A stretch of 64,000 bases of DNA from Chamaecyparis obtusa. Lineage: Eukaryota > Streptophyta > Pinopsida > Cupressales > Cupressaceae. Numbering within the stretch: the first letter of the stretch is position 1; each line of letters starts with the position of its first letter. Made by a program: the position numbers and the translations under genes. The DNA lies in NCBI GenBank assembly GCA_027943335.1, contig BSBK01002058.1, positions 62,001 to 126,000 on the forward strand, read 5' to 3'. Below, piece after piece: positions 24,775-36,599 of the stretch. The notes beneath the pieces were generated by a model. The model did not search any database. It was not told the DNA's origin and saw nothing but the letters and a program-made list of their open reading frames with translations.

Positions 24775-27345
24775 TATCAAGCAATTTTCCAAATTCTTAT
24801 CTAGTTTGTTTCTTAGCTTTTATTTCAAGAACCCCAAATAACTGAAAACTCTCTCATCCTACACTAAACCCACTATCATGGTAAGACATAATTCAACAAG
24901 CTTGAAATCTTATGATATTGAATCAAGAAATACTTTGTTGTGAGGTCTATAATTGTTCAAAGCCTTGTTACAGATCCCTCTTCATGGGGGTTCTCCATTT
25001 GGTCATATTGATCTCTCATTATGCCAACAAAATGGCATGATTTATCTATAAGAAGAGTTTCATTTAAAATTCCATCTATAGTTACTTCATTAATCTCTTT
25101 GGGTTGGCAAAATTTCTTTATCAAATTCAGTATCTTACTTTTAAAATCAACCAGATTGTTGAGAGACCGATATTGAGGAAACACAATAGACATGGCTTCA
25201 AGTAGTTTCTCAGAAGGGAAGCTAATTCTAATCTATGAGGAAAGATCATAGGCAATTTTCTTCACATAAGTAGTTATAGACTCAACAATCTTGCTAAAAA
25301 TTTCCCTTGAGACTCTTGCTAGTCACTTCTTGAGGTGCTTTCCTAGTTGATTAGGCTTGAAAGTGGCAAAGTAGTGTATTGGTATCTTAAATCTACATAC
25401 ACTAGCACATAAATCCCCATTTGAATTGATCTGTAAAAAGTTATCACGATTGTCAAAATCTATGAGTGTTTTCCACTTAGCAAATTTTACATTAGATAAT
25501 GGTTGTTGAGATCGATGGAGATTATCAAGGGCCATGCATGTCATCTTACGCAACTTAGTATATTCTGCAATATACATAGCTTGTTATTGTGTTGTTTTCA
25601 AAATATTCCTCATTTCCTCTAGCCTGAGGAAAAGAGTTGCTAAATTTAAGAGTGTCTCTATATTGCTTAACCTCTAAATCAAGTCAGGAAATTTTGGTTG
25701 TTCTGATTCATCCTGATTTTTGTAAAATAGTCCCATCAAAGATGGATATTTAAAAAGAACTCAATGCATTGGTCCATCGAAAGAGATCCATGGAATCTAG
25801 TATCATTATCCTTAAGAAGCTTGTCCCCATCGTTTATTCCATCAAAAAAGTATTGAAACTTTAAAGCTCATTTAGGACTTTGACATAAGTGTGAGTAGAG
25901 CTCTCTAATTAAATGTTCAATTTTTTTTACTGGAGCATATTTTCTCACAATTCCAAAATGTAGATTCATTCTATGGACCATTCTATGAATGTCAGTAATG
26001 AAGGGTGCATAACATGTTTCCATATTTGTGCAAAGACTATTCCTATAACATTGTATTACTCAAGCTCCATCTAATCCAATGCACACCAACTTTTTGGCAA
26101 TTGTCATGTCATCCATACCTCCATAGTCAATTAAAGAACTCTTTACTAGTTGAAATAAAATTTCAGCTATCGCACTAACTTTTATTTTAGTAATAGATAG
26201 TAGATGAGGTTGGAAAGCATGATTTTGTATAGTGTAAACATGCATTCATATCCACAAAGTATTGTCTACTATCATAACTTCTTCTAAAGACAATGCAATA
26301 AACTTTGATTCTCCTATTTTTACCTTTACATCTTTTTTTTTCAACGTCAGCAAGACAACTTGCCCATTCCCGTCCACTATTTACTGACCGGTGACTAAAA
26401 TGATAGTTAGGAACTTTCAAAAAGTGTAATAAACCACTCATTGGTTAGTAGTCTATCATAGAATACCCTCTGCTCAAAATATCAAAAACAACACTTAACT
26501 GAAAATATTTTCCTGGTTGTTCTACTTGCGCTGCTTTTCTAAGAAAAGCTTCAATAGAGCCTTTAACTTCAACATGCTTAATTTGTAAATTTCTCTGAAA
26601 ATGAAATTCCTCAAGATTCCTAACATTCTTACATTCCTCTTTTGTCTTCCATCTTATCACTGATTGTTCAACTTCATCTATCTTTTTCTTTTTGTAAACC
26701 TTACCCATATGCGTTTCTATGGTGTCAATTTTCAGCTACAATATCTTTTCCTTACTATATTTCCAATTGCAAAACATATACCTGCATTTTATTGGAGGCT
26801 CACCTTCAATTGGATTAGGCACTGGTTTGATGAATGGATACTTTATGCATAAGTAATTTGAAAATTCCTCACTGATAGATCCCATAACCTATCCTTTTCT
26901 GAGTTAGATTTATGGTTGTTTGAGTTGGATTGATCCTTTTTTATTTGGGTTAATTTTTCTTTGATTTGGGTTGACCTTTTTTTGATTTGGCTTTCCCTTT
27001 CCCCTTCTATTCATTATCATCTACAATGGCATTATCACCCAATTTTATTATATCATTTTGGCTAACTTGGCTATCTACTAGAAAATCTTCTTCAAGTTCA
27101 TCGTGATCTGAGATATCAAGTTCACCGCCTTCTTCAATATGTGGTGAAGGTTGTGAATTGTGTACTTGTACTTGTGATGATGTACCACAATATTTTCCAA
27201 ATGTAAAGTATGAAGATAATGTTCTTCATATTACTGGCCTCTCTTGGCCTTCCCCACATTCAGCATTTCTACACTTCTTCTCAGTTGACATCTTCAATGG
27301 ATTAAAGGTTGAAAATAATTTCAACTTGTTCAAGAAGTCATAATA
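24775..27345 (-). pseudogene. hAT-family transposase (DUF4371-like) remnant
   Basis: The minus strand reads, with stops and a few shifts, as a plant hAT transposase. It starts with an acidic N-terminal region (PHIEEGGELDISDHDELEED) and a Lys-rich stretch. Next comes the DUF4371-like part (FHFQRNLQIKHVEVKGSIEA and VPNYHFSHRSVNSGREWASC), then FIALSLEEVMIVDNTLWI, PHLLSITKIK and DDMTIAKKLVCIGLDGA. This is followed by HRMNLHFGIV, FFDGINDGDKLLKDNDTRF, a long helical part, and the C-terminal dimerisation (hATC) block LVELCLTMIVGLV, DERVFSYLGFLK and KLRNKLDKNLENCL. The first acidic site, usually DE, reads EE here. It is not functional. Its own terminal inverted repeats were not identified. Confidence 0.8.
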
Positions 27346-28204
27346 GACTATATGATTCATTGGCCCTATAGCCTACAATATAGATGTATGACGTTTCCTG
27401 GGTGATCATTGATGGTCACAGGTCCCCACTAAATAAGAATGAACTCAACAATGCAAATAGATAGAGATAATATTATAAACTTCCAAAATATGATCACTTA
27501 CCTTTAGGTCATTAGCACTTGTCGATGAAGTCAGCAATAATGGTGTTCCTAGTCTGAAACTTTTCTATTGATCTAAATTCAAAGCTCATTGTTTAGAATT
27601 GAGAAAATTGTGTAATATCTGATCTTTGAGATTAAATGTATTTATACCAATCCTTATTTGGTGAGTTCGGCAAGAATTGTAGATGGTATACAAATATTTG
27701 GCAAACCTCGGTTAACTATAAATCATCTTATGTAATTTTTGAGGTGATTATAGGTCATCCAATTAATTGGAAATTATAATAGAGATGGCAAAAAATTGGT
27801 GTGAATTGAGGCACGGGTCTGCTAAATGTCAGGTGAATTTGGGTCATCCTCTAAATAGATCTTTATAACACTACTAGCTAATAATGGTCATTGGTTAAGA
27901 CAAGCTTTGGAAATTGTAGGTGAAATTTTTTAATTTACCGTGTTAAATAATTATATTCTATTGGCAAAATCATAATAGAGATACAAATAATTACATAAAA
28001 TGATGGGTGATTGGCCCATGCCTTGGACCAAATATTTATAAATTCCAGGTGAAGTGGCCACCTCTTATAGATACAAAATATTCACCATTTTCTAGGTCAA
28101 TAACGTAAAATATTCAAAATTGGTAAATATCCGCCACCAAAGTATACCCTGAACAAAATAGGAAATAGATAAGAAGAGAAATGATAATAAGATATAGCAA
28201 GGGA
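27346..28204. other. No gene recognised
   Basis: AT-rich spacer. It may include the 5' end of the minus-strand hAT element, but no inverted repeat matching the other side was found by eye. Confidence 0.4.
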
Positions 28205-28740
28205 CATTAAGATATATAGTCTGATCCATCTTTAATACTCTTTAGCTCCTCCTCATAAGGAAGGACATAATTGTTGGTCCTTCCCTACTCAGTATTCAGA
28301 AGCCTTTTCCTTTTCTTTTTCTTCTTAGACTTCTTTAAGATAGTCACCATCTCCTTTATATATCTTTGCATCACTTGTCTATTAATTCTGATCAAGTTCT
28401 TGATGCCATCATCCTACAATTTGATCCATTTCCTATTTACTTCCTAACCTAGGCTATTTTGCAGTTCTTTGATGCTCTCAACCCTAACATTTAATTCTTC
28501 ATTTTACAGTACCATCCATTTCTATTCAACGGGTTCACTCATTCTATCACTTTCATCCTATCCATCGTCTTCCCTATAATATTTCATTTTTGCCAATCCT
28601 TCCAAGGTTTCATTTATCACTGTCTTAGCTATGGAATAATGTTAAGGTGAGTCTTTAGGCCCGGTTAGGTTCAAGAGCTCATCTTGAGTATCTTCGTTGC
28701 TTTCAAGGTTACTTTTGTTAAAGTTTGAGTCTTCTGACTA
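28205..28740 (-). pseudogene. Unrecognised coding fragment, one frame with several in-frame stops
   Basis: One minus-strand frame runs about 178 codons with no shift and some seven TAG/TAA codons. The translation is hydrophilic, charged and helix-prone (SEDSNFNKSNLESNEDTQDE, INETLEGLAKMKYYREDD, IKNLIRINRQVMQRYIKEMV, then a KKSKKKKKRKR basic run and LPYEEELKSIKDGSDY). A basic stretch after a helical domain suits a gag-like or nuclear protein, but the family is not recognised. The unbroken frame argues that it was once coding. Confidence 0.4.
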
Positions 28741-31700
28741 CTCCTTAGGTGTATCCCCTAAAGGGTAGTATTTGTTGTTTTAATGTATAATATTTTTAAT
28801 AAGATTTTATTAATAGTCGTGACTTTAAAATTGTTAGTGTTCTTCATATGTACTAATAATTAAATCAGATGTAATTAGTAAACCTAAAAAAATAATTAAT
28901 CATGTAGCATTCAGATGTGACAATATTTTTTATTAGATCTTTTTGGCCACCTAAATAAAAGACATATTGATGTAGCATCATATTTGATGATGTGGGTTTG
29001 AAACCTTAATCATAAACATGGAACTTGTCCAATAATTTGTTGTGCTTCTCAAATAAACTAAAGTAAGAATTTAATAGTGATATAAAATTGTTATATAAAA
29101 TTTTAGAATAACACAAATTTAAAATACTCAACTATTTAATCCTCTCCCTTAAATTTTTAATTAATATGTTACAATATAAGATTTTTCAAAAAATATAAAA
29201 TAAGAGTTTATAGCTCCTTTCTAGTAATTCAGTCTCAATCGACCTAACAAAATCAAATCCATTGATTCCTTTAGATTTCATAGCTCGAAATATATTGTTA
29301 TGGAAAAATCAAATTTGAACATAAATATTGTGTTGACATATTAGACTTGTATTTAAAGTGGGGTTATGACAATGTAGGAATGGGGAGAAGGTGAAAACCA
29401 CATATGTACTATGTCATCATGAAGAATAATAATGGATAATCAAATAGTAGATAACATTAGTGGTCAATCATGCATAAGGAATTGCACCCTCTGGCTGACA
29501 TTTATTTTAGGATGCATACTTTTGGGATTTTCTCATATTCGTCAAATGGTTGTCTAATCCTCTCCGCAAAGTCTCTTTCGAAACCGCTATTTACACTGCA
29601 ACATGAGAACAACATTCACATGGCCTAGGGGAGGGAAATTCCACAATTCAGAGAAAGACAACGTAGTTGTAAAGACCAAATTTTACCAAATAAAGAAATG
29701 CATTACATTAGAAAAATATGCTCAAGTCGACAAAATAAAATTTATAAATTACCATAAATTTTCCCATATTCGACTATAAGTGTTGTTACACAATAAAATC
29801 AAAGTTTTACATCATAATACATTCGACCAATTTGTCGATAAGTTCAAACTATTCAAGACTAAAATATTACAAATATCCAACTTTCTATCGAATTTCATAC
29901 ATATACAACAACTCAAAATAACTTTCTTTTTCCAAACCGTTAAATAACAGTAACTAGGCGTCACACTGTATCAATCCCTATCTCCTAAGCCTCCAGACCG
30001 CACGTCCACCTGCAAATCCTGAAACGAGAATGTGGCCTAGGCACTTTTTTTGCCCAACCATGGAGTGGTTAGCTCCCTTGGGGCTTACCCTAATATAGAA
30101 GTGCACTGACCTTGCTCGAGAAGACTAGCAACTCGGCACTGATGAGCCTGAGGAATATAAAGCAACTATGATTCTATCTACTACAACAATCTTTAGTCGG
30201 AAATAGAAATCCTAATCATAGAATGGTAGAGAGAAAAATACAACACTAACCAAGCATATTCATGAAACATATGCGAAAATAATCTTTGGCCAAAGAATCT
30301 TTTCAATAATCAGTGAAAATTGACAGGTAAAACATATTATTTACCCTTCTTTGTCTTATTCCAAATTACACTTATATTCAATTCGAATACATTAAAATCA
30401 TTAACACACCTTCAGATTTACAGATCTACTTAATAGTTCCTTGATGAATTTTTTAAAGAAAAACTTAAGAGAGAAGAGCAGTAGTTAAAATGAAATATTT
30501 AACCAAGGGAAAATATCTAAGATTCAAGAATTATTAAGTTCAAAGAAACTCAACGGTTGTCCCAGTTGCTACAAACAATCAAATTTTTTATCCCCTATCC
30601 ATAATTCTGTGTAAATTCATATCTCTGCATTTTAATGTATTGCTTAATTTGCATAATCCACTGGTTTTAAAAACGGCATGAAGGATGTTCTCTAAATTTA
30701 TTCAACAAAGCTGTTTCTACACATCATTTACTAGTAGCTAATCTAGATAGGATAAGACATCTTCATCTTTTATATATCTTTATATATAATACCCATTGAT
30801 TCACAGACGCCACAGATAAACTGGTCACACAGTAACCTTCTTATTTTTATTTTCTTTTTTCTTCTTCCAGATTTACAACTAAGAATAAATTAAATAATTA
30901 CCACTCACTCAACGGTGCTGGAAACAAAGGCTTACTAATAAACCATATCAGAAAAATGCTCATCACTATACAAGCCTCTCGCTCTCCAAAATGCTAAAAG
31001 AATGTAACTAAAGAATACTTTAGATTGCGCTAAGGAAGAAATACACAGCAACATAGCAATTCTCCAATTCCTAATTTCAAAAAAAAGAAAACAACAATGT
31101 CACTATTTCTACTTGAACGCAAATCAGGACTGAACATCACAGGGAGTTGATTTCAAGTTAAATTCTATATGAATTACTCATTTACTACCGTGAATCCTCA
31201 GTTCGGGGTTTTTGTTTGGTTTAAGTTCTGAGAAAAACAATACACCCATTCCTAAATCAGTTTGAGTCAATACGGCTAAACATGGGTGCTATAATGGAAA
31301 GAATTAAGGACCAAGCGTGGATATACTTGGCTGTTTAATATCGACCCCAAAGACTCAGCAAAAGGGGTAAGGTTTTCATTTGCAACTGAGGCCAAAATCT
31401 CATGCAATTTGTTATTATAGCCGCCTAGTAACAGCTACAGGTGGAACTTAGGATATGAAAACTACAAAATCTGTGATAAAAAAAAGAACACGTATATATA
31501 CAAGTTGTTTACTGTCAAGAAATCGCATATGCAGCCGTATAATAAACATCTATATTTTCAAATACATTCTGATGTTTTTGCCTATGGTTTATTACACAAG
31601 CCAGATTTTGTATTAATATTAAGGCCATTTGATTAAAAGGTCGCAGGGATAGAGAAAAAAGAAAAATAAACGTCTCCTTACAACTCATGTCCAACTCAAT

Positions 31701-33917
31701 GATTTCAAGAGTGTTACAGGTTCTAACCAAATAATCTGAGGGACAAGAATTTACGGTGACCGTAACATAAGGTATCATGATCACAACAGGTTTGATTTAA
31801 GAGAAGAAAAAGTGGATAAAAACTGTGTGAAAGGCTAAGATCCTAAAGAAGATATTACCTAATACAAATATATACAAATTAAATATAGATCAAACAGAGT
31901 TTGCATAACCAAAACCAGAATGAGGAGAACCTGGATCCAAAATGAGGAGAACCTGGATCCAATGCAGAAAGATGTAACAAGAGGTGCTCCCTTTCCTACG
32001 TTGATCCCTCTCTCTTCTACTCTTCTCCCCTCCTTGTTAATTCTCTTCCTCCTTTCCTTCCTAATACGCCTCTCTTCCCTTTAATCCCTTCCAAAACACT
32101 CCCTTCTAGCTGCGTAGCTTTCTCTCTTTGTGTCCATCATGCCCAGAAAAATAGGCTCTAACTCCCAGTCAACCCTCAATTCATCAAGATTATAAAAACC
32201 AAAAAGCCTAAATTGATCCAAGAAAGTTGCAATGAAACTAGACTCCTATCCAAATTCCAGTTTGACTTCCACATCACTAGTTGATATTTATCTCATAAAA
32301 CATTTACACAACTACGCTAACACAAGAGATTAGATAGAATTTAAAAGAATAAATAGTAAACCGAAATATACACATAATCTTAAAAATATTAACTGTATTT
32401 TTAAATAGAAAATTAACTAATATTGAATAGTTTAACAATTATTAGTTCATTGTTTCGAAACAAGAGTAATATAACCTTTTCTTTTAAATTAAAAGTAAGT
32501 TTCCTCTTTCAAATATACTATCAAATTGCAAAACAATACTACGAATTAAACATTTTAGGAAATAACAATCCAAGTAAATAAACTACGTGGTTTGTGAATA
32601 TTTTTTTTTTATAAAATTCTAGACTCATCCATACCGAGGAGCTAGGCTCCCCTACCTCGACCACACCCCCGTGTTCAGATCCTGTCAACAGATGACCACT
32701 CAAATTTTGATCAGTAGGTTAGTCCCAAAAATATATAACCAGTTCAACTTGTAAATCTTTCATTTTAAGCATTCATAATCATATCAAGAAAAATGATATA
32801 TTTATCAACATATGAAACACATCTAATCATTTTCATTTTCCATATTAATCATTCTTAACAAATTAACTAATTTACCTCTAATAAACTTAGCATAGCATCT
32901 AACATATAATTTATTGCTTTAAGGTCGCCAAAACTCGACCAAGTCAAAAAGTCCACACTAGTAGCAAAACATCTAAATAGTCAAAGGTCTACAAAATCGG
33001 TTATGACAATAGTTAAATGACAAAGAACATAGGAGTACAATTACTCTAAAGAACGGGGAAGACAAAGCTTTGAAATTTAACAACCTTTTTTTCTTTTATT
33101 GCATGACTTTTTGGTTGAGCCCTTTCAGTCCACAAAAGTTATAATGTTATGTGGATAACAAAGAAGGATTCTCACCCTGTGAAACGACATCCTTTCAAGT
33201 TAAAATATGTTTTCTTCAACTTGGGATAAGTCATGGTAGTTAAGAGAGAGCATCACAATGAAGGTATCGATGTCCGCCTGAGAGATGTTGCAATACGTTT
33301 AAATGTTGCAATAAACAAAGGACATCTAGATCATTTTTCTTCTCTTTTCTTATTCATTTCCGATAATATATGTTTTTCTCTCTCATTTCCAATAATACAT
33401 TACGATGCTAGCCATCGATTGGTTTTCATCTTGACTAAAGGACAAAATTTTGTTTTCTTTTCGTTTGTTATGCATTCTCTTATTTTGTATGTGTGTGTTA
33501 TCATTGTTTACATTTATCATAGTGTTTACATCTTGTTCCCATAAATGCATCATGGTCTTTCATATCATGGTTCTATAAGGCGTCTGTGTTTTCCCTTGAC
33601 AATTTTTTATCACATACTTGACACATTTACATCCTAATTCCTCATACCTTCGTGCATGTTTTCCAAGTACAATATCAACCATAGGTTTCCTATGTTACTT
33701 AAAATTTCTATCCCATCTATATCTACCTATCCATAATCTCTATAAACTTTCTATCTATCGCTCTATATCATTTTTCATGCATCCTTAATCCTATAGTCAT
33801 CCTCTCCATTTTGAGAGAACACCTATGTTCTTTGAACCTGCTTGTCCTCTCAAGGGGGCATATCAGTATCTAGCAATAGCACCAACACCAACACCCTATC
33901 TATTATATTATGTTTTT
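28741..33917. other. No gene recognised
   Basis: More than 5 kb without a supportable gene. A 22-bp unit, AATGAGGAGAACCTGGATCC plus two bases, is present twice in tandem near 31918-31961. 31985-32140 is CT-rich. A hairpin-prone stretch with GGAGCTAGGCTCC lies at about 32638-32650. No protein family, RNA gene or element boundary could be supported. Confidence 0.5.
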
Positions 33918-33954
33918 CTTTGATATAACATCACTTCATGATGCTATATCAAAG
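33918..33954. other. Hairpin: 16-bp inverted repeat with 5-nt loop
   Basis: CTTTGATATAACATCA and TGATGCTATATCAAAG pair with one mismatch around the loop CTTCA. It is compact and AT-rich. It may be a remnant of a tiny inverted-repeat element or a foldback end; function unknown. Confidence 0.6.
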
Positions 33955-36530
33955 AGGAACAAAATGTATACACCTAAATTTATTCATACTTGACCATGCA
34001 CTTGAGCTTATCTCACTTTAGCTAGTTAAAATAAATATTATTTTTATTTAACCTTTAAATTTATCCCTTACCTAAGTTAATGAAATAAATTTATATTTAT
34101 TTAATTACATGTATGACCTTATCCCACATAACTTCTAACAAAATCAATTTATCAATTTATACTTAATTAATTAATTTAGGCTAATTATCCCCCATTCTAA
34201 TTTTCATAATATTTAATTCCACACCACCTTCAATCTTTGTCCACTCAATCCTAGCCCTTAAATCTATCTAAATGGATCAAGATCTAAAATTTTCATCATG
34301 CAAAAAGTGTCCTTACACTCCTCTTTCTCACATGTGTGTAAGCATCAAAGGTCACATCATAGCCACCCTACCTCTTACACATGTTATAGAGATGTCATTT
34401 TCACAATCCAACCTATCTCTTACACATGTCATATACATGTCTCTTACATGGGGTTCCTCACGTGTGTTGACACATTTGTAAGCACACTTAGCCCTTAAAA
34501 ATCACTTCTCCTTGTCATACTTGTCACAAAGCTAAGCCTCTAATCTAGGCCCACACTCTCATTCAATCCTAACCATCCATTTGATATTGAATATTGGCCA
34601 TTGATTTTTGCCATTAAAAACGTATAAATTGTAATCTCTTTTCTCATTTCAATCATCTTCTATCATCCTATCCTTATGTTGTTATTTTCTTATATTAATA
34701 CTTATTCTAAAATCATGTTGCTAGTTTGAGCAACCACATTCTACCCAACTACAACATTGAAAGAATAAAAACAAGTGGACAAGTGTGCCTCTATTTTAGC
34801 TCAATGTGTGAGATGAGAAGATAAAAGATTATTTAAGGCAATATTGTATATTTCATTTCTTTTATCCCTCGTGTCTTCTCCCTTCTCTCAATCTTCAATA
34901 ATATATTTTTGGTACCTTATTGACTTCAATAAATTGTTTGAATTAAATTAATAAAAGTAAAATAGAGACATTACTTATTGAAGATTATATGAGCGATATG
35001 TTTGTTTATAAATAGACCAAGAAGTAATAGTTAGTAGTGGACATATTGCTATAGCTACTTGGTTAGATTTGAGTTTATTTGATATAATATCTAGAGAAAA
35101 AAACCATCCCTACTAATTTGTCAAGTTTTCTTTTTATCTTTTCTTACTAATATAATGAATGCAAGAATAGTTATTGATGTCATATTCTCATTAAGGAATT
35201 TATTTCTTAGGATAAAAAAATTGTTGATAACCCCAAGTTTGAACTTCTCCAATAGGCCTTCTATATCTTCCTTAGATTTTGATAGGATTTGTAATCTATA
35301 TGTATCTTATGCATTTGTGTTTACTTGAACTTTGACTTAGAAAAATAGAAGGCAAATGTGCTCATAGAGAGTAATGATTACTTTTTATTGAATGGTGTCA
35401 TAGTTTAACCTAGAACACTTTATCCTTCAAATTTGAACATTATAAGTTTGAATTTAAACATAAAGGGATCTGATTGTTACTTGCATATATGATCTATTAA
35501 AAATAATACTTTTAGCAATAACGTGCTCTAATTATTCAATCAAATATGTATATGGGTTGACTTTATGAATTTGAGTAAATATTAAAAGACATCATGCACA
35601 AATTATAAAGTTAGAGCATATTTTGATAGAATTTTAATTGTAACCTAAGCGACAAACTATTGACTCTCAAGAGTTCCCATATATACCTATTTTGACCATT
35701 CCCACTATATTAGAACCGTTTGGATGTAACTAATTAAATCAAACTCATAGTTATAATATTATAGCCTTGAGTCAAACTCATAATTGTAATACTATAACCT
35801 TGAATCAATTATTTTAGTTAGTCATGGTAGTCACTCTTTACTACCAATCAAAATAATGTAGGCTTTAGTAATTCATTAATCTCAAGTTCTAACACTTGAA
35901 AGAGTGTCAATTGATATTGGAGATATTAACGATTAGAGTCTCCTATTAAAACAAGAGAATCCAACAAGAGACATATTTTTTGTAAATGCAACAATTAAAA
36001 TAGTAACAAATATTAATGAAGTAATGAATGACAACTTCCTTAATATAACATTGACACTTTTTTTGTAAGCTAGTGATTATTAATTTTTCCTACATAATAT
36101 TGATGGTAATTTGATCTTCTAATTTTAGTGTTGTGCCTATTATACATTAAGTATCACACTACTAAATAATTGTATAATTATTGGAAAAAAGAACTTGAAT
36201 TCATTTACTTTTATGCATTTTCAAATAAAATAGATTTTATTAAATAATTTATTAAAATCGTACAATTTTTATTTTGAAATACTCGTAATTTGTAAAATAA
36301 TCTAAATTACAACTACATCGTCTTTTATTTTATACATTTTAAATCTTATTATTAAACACTAACATGCTATGCATATGTATTGATGCCTCAATAATTCATA
36401 CTAATATTTTTTTCCCAAGTAGTAATTGTTTTAGTTCGCATGTGGGAGCTGCATTCTCCCCCCTTTCCCCACTAGGTAACTTCGAAGATTTTGTGGGGAA
36501 CAAAGTGTGATAGAGACATTTTCCAATATC
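33955..36530. other. No gene recognised upstream of the lipoxygenase
   Basis: AT-rich intergenic DNA. Local repeats include a 33-bp unit twice (about 35724-35815, around CAAACTCATA-TTATAAT) and several CTTACACATGT motifs at 34310-34450. No coding sequence is recognised. The last few hundred bases must hold the lipoxygenase promoter. Confidence 0.45.
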
Positions 36531-36540
36531 TTATATATGG
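36531..36540 (+). promoter_or_regulatory. Candidate TATA box of the lipoxygenase gene
   Basis: TTATATATGG lies 60 bp upstream of the chosen ATG, a workable spacing for a short 5' leader. In such AT-rich DNA the match is weak evidence alone. Confidence 0.35.
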
Positions 36541-36599
36541 AGATTTGAGTTTGTTTAGAAGCCACACTTACCATATTGAACCAGAAGCAAATTATAAGG

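Noticed and set aside
32600..32720. tRNA-derived SINE (GTTCAGATCC resembling a B box)
   Set aside because: No convincing A box at the right distance, no poly(A) end and no target duplication.
33918..33980. Helitron 3' end (hairpin followed by CTAA)
   Set aside because: The CTAA is about 20 nt beyond the stem, the stem is AT-rich, and no TC 5' end or Rep/helicase was found.
36576..36599. Eight extra codons upstream of the lipoxygenase ATG
   Set aside because: They would start from TTG; the ATG at 36600 has a good context and fits plant lipoxygenase N-termini.
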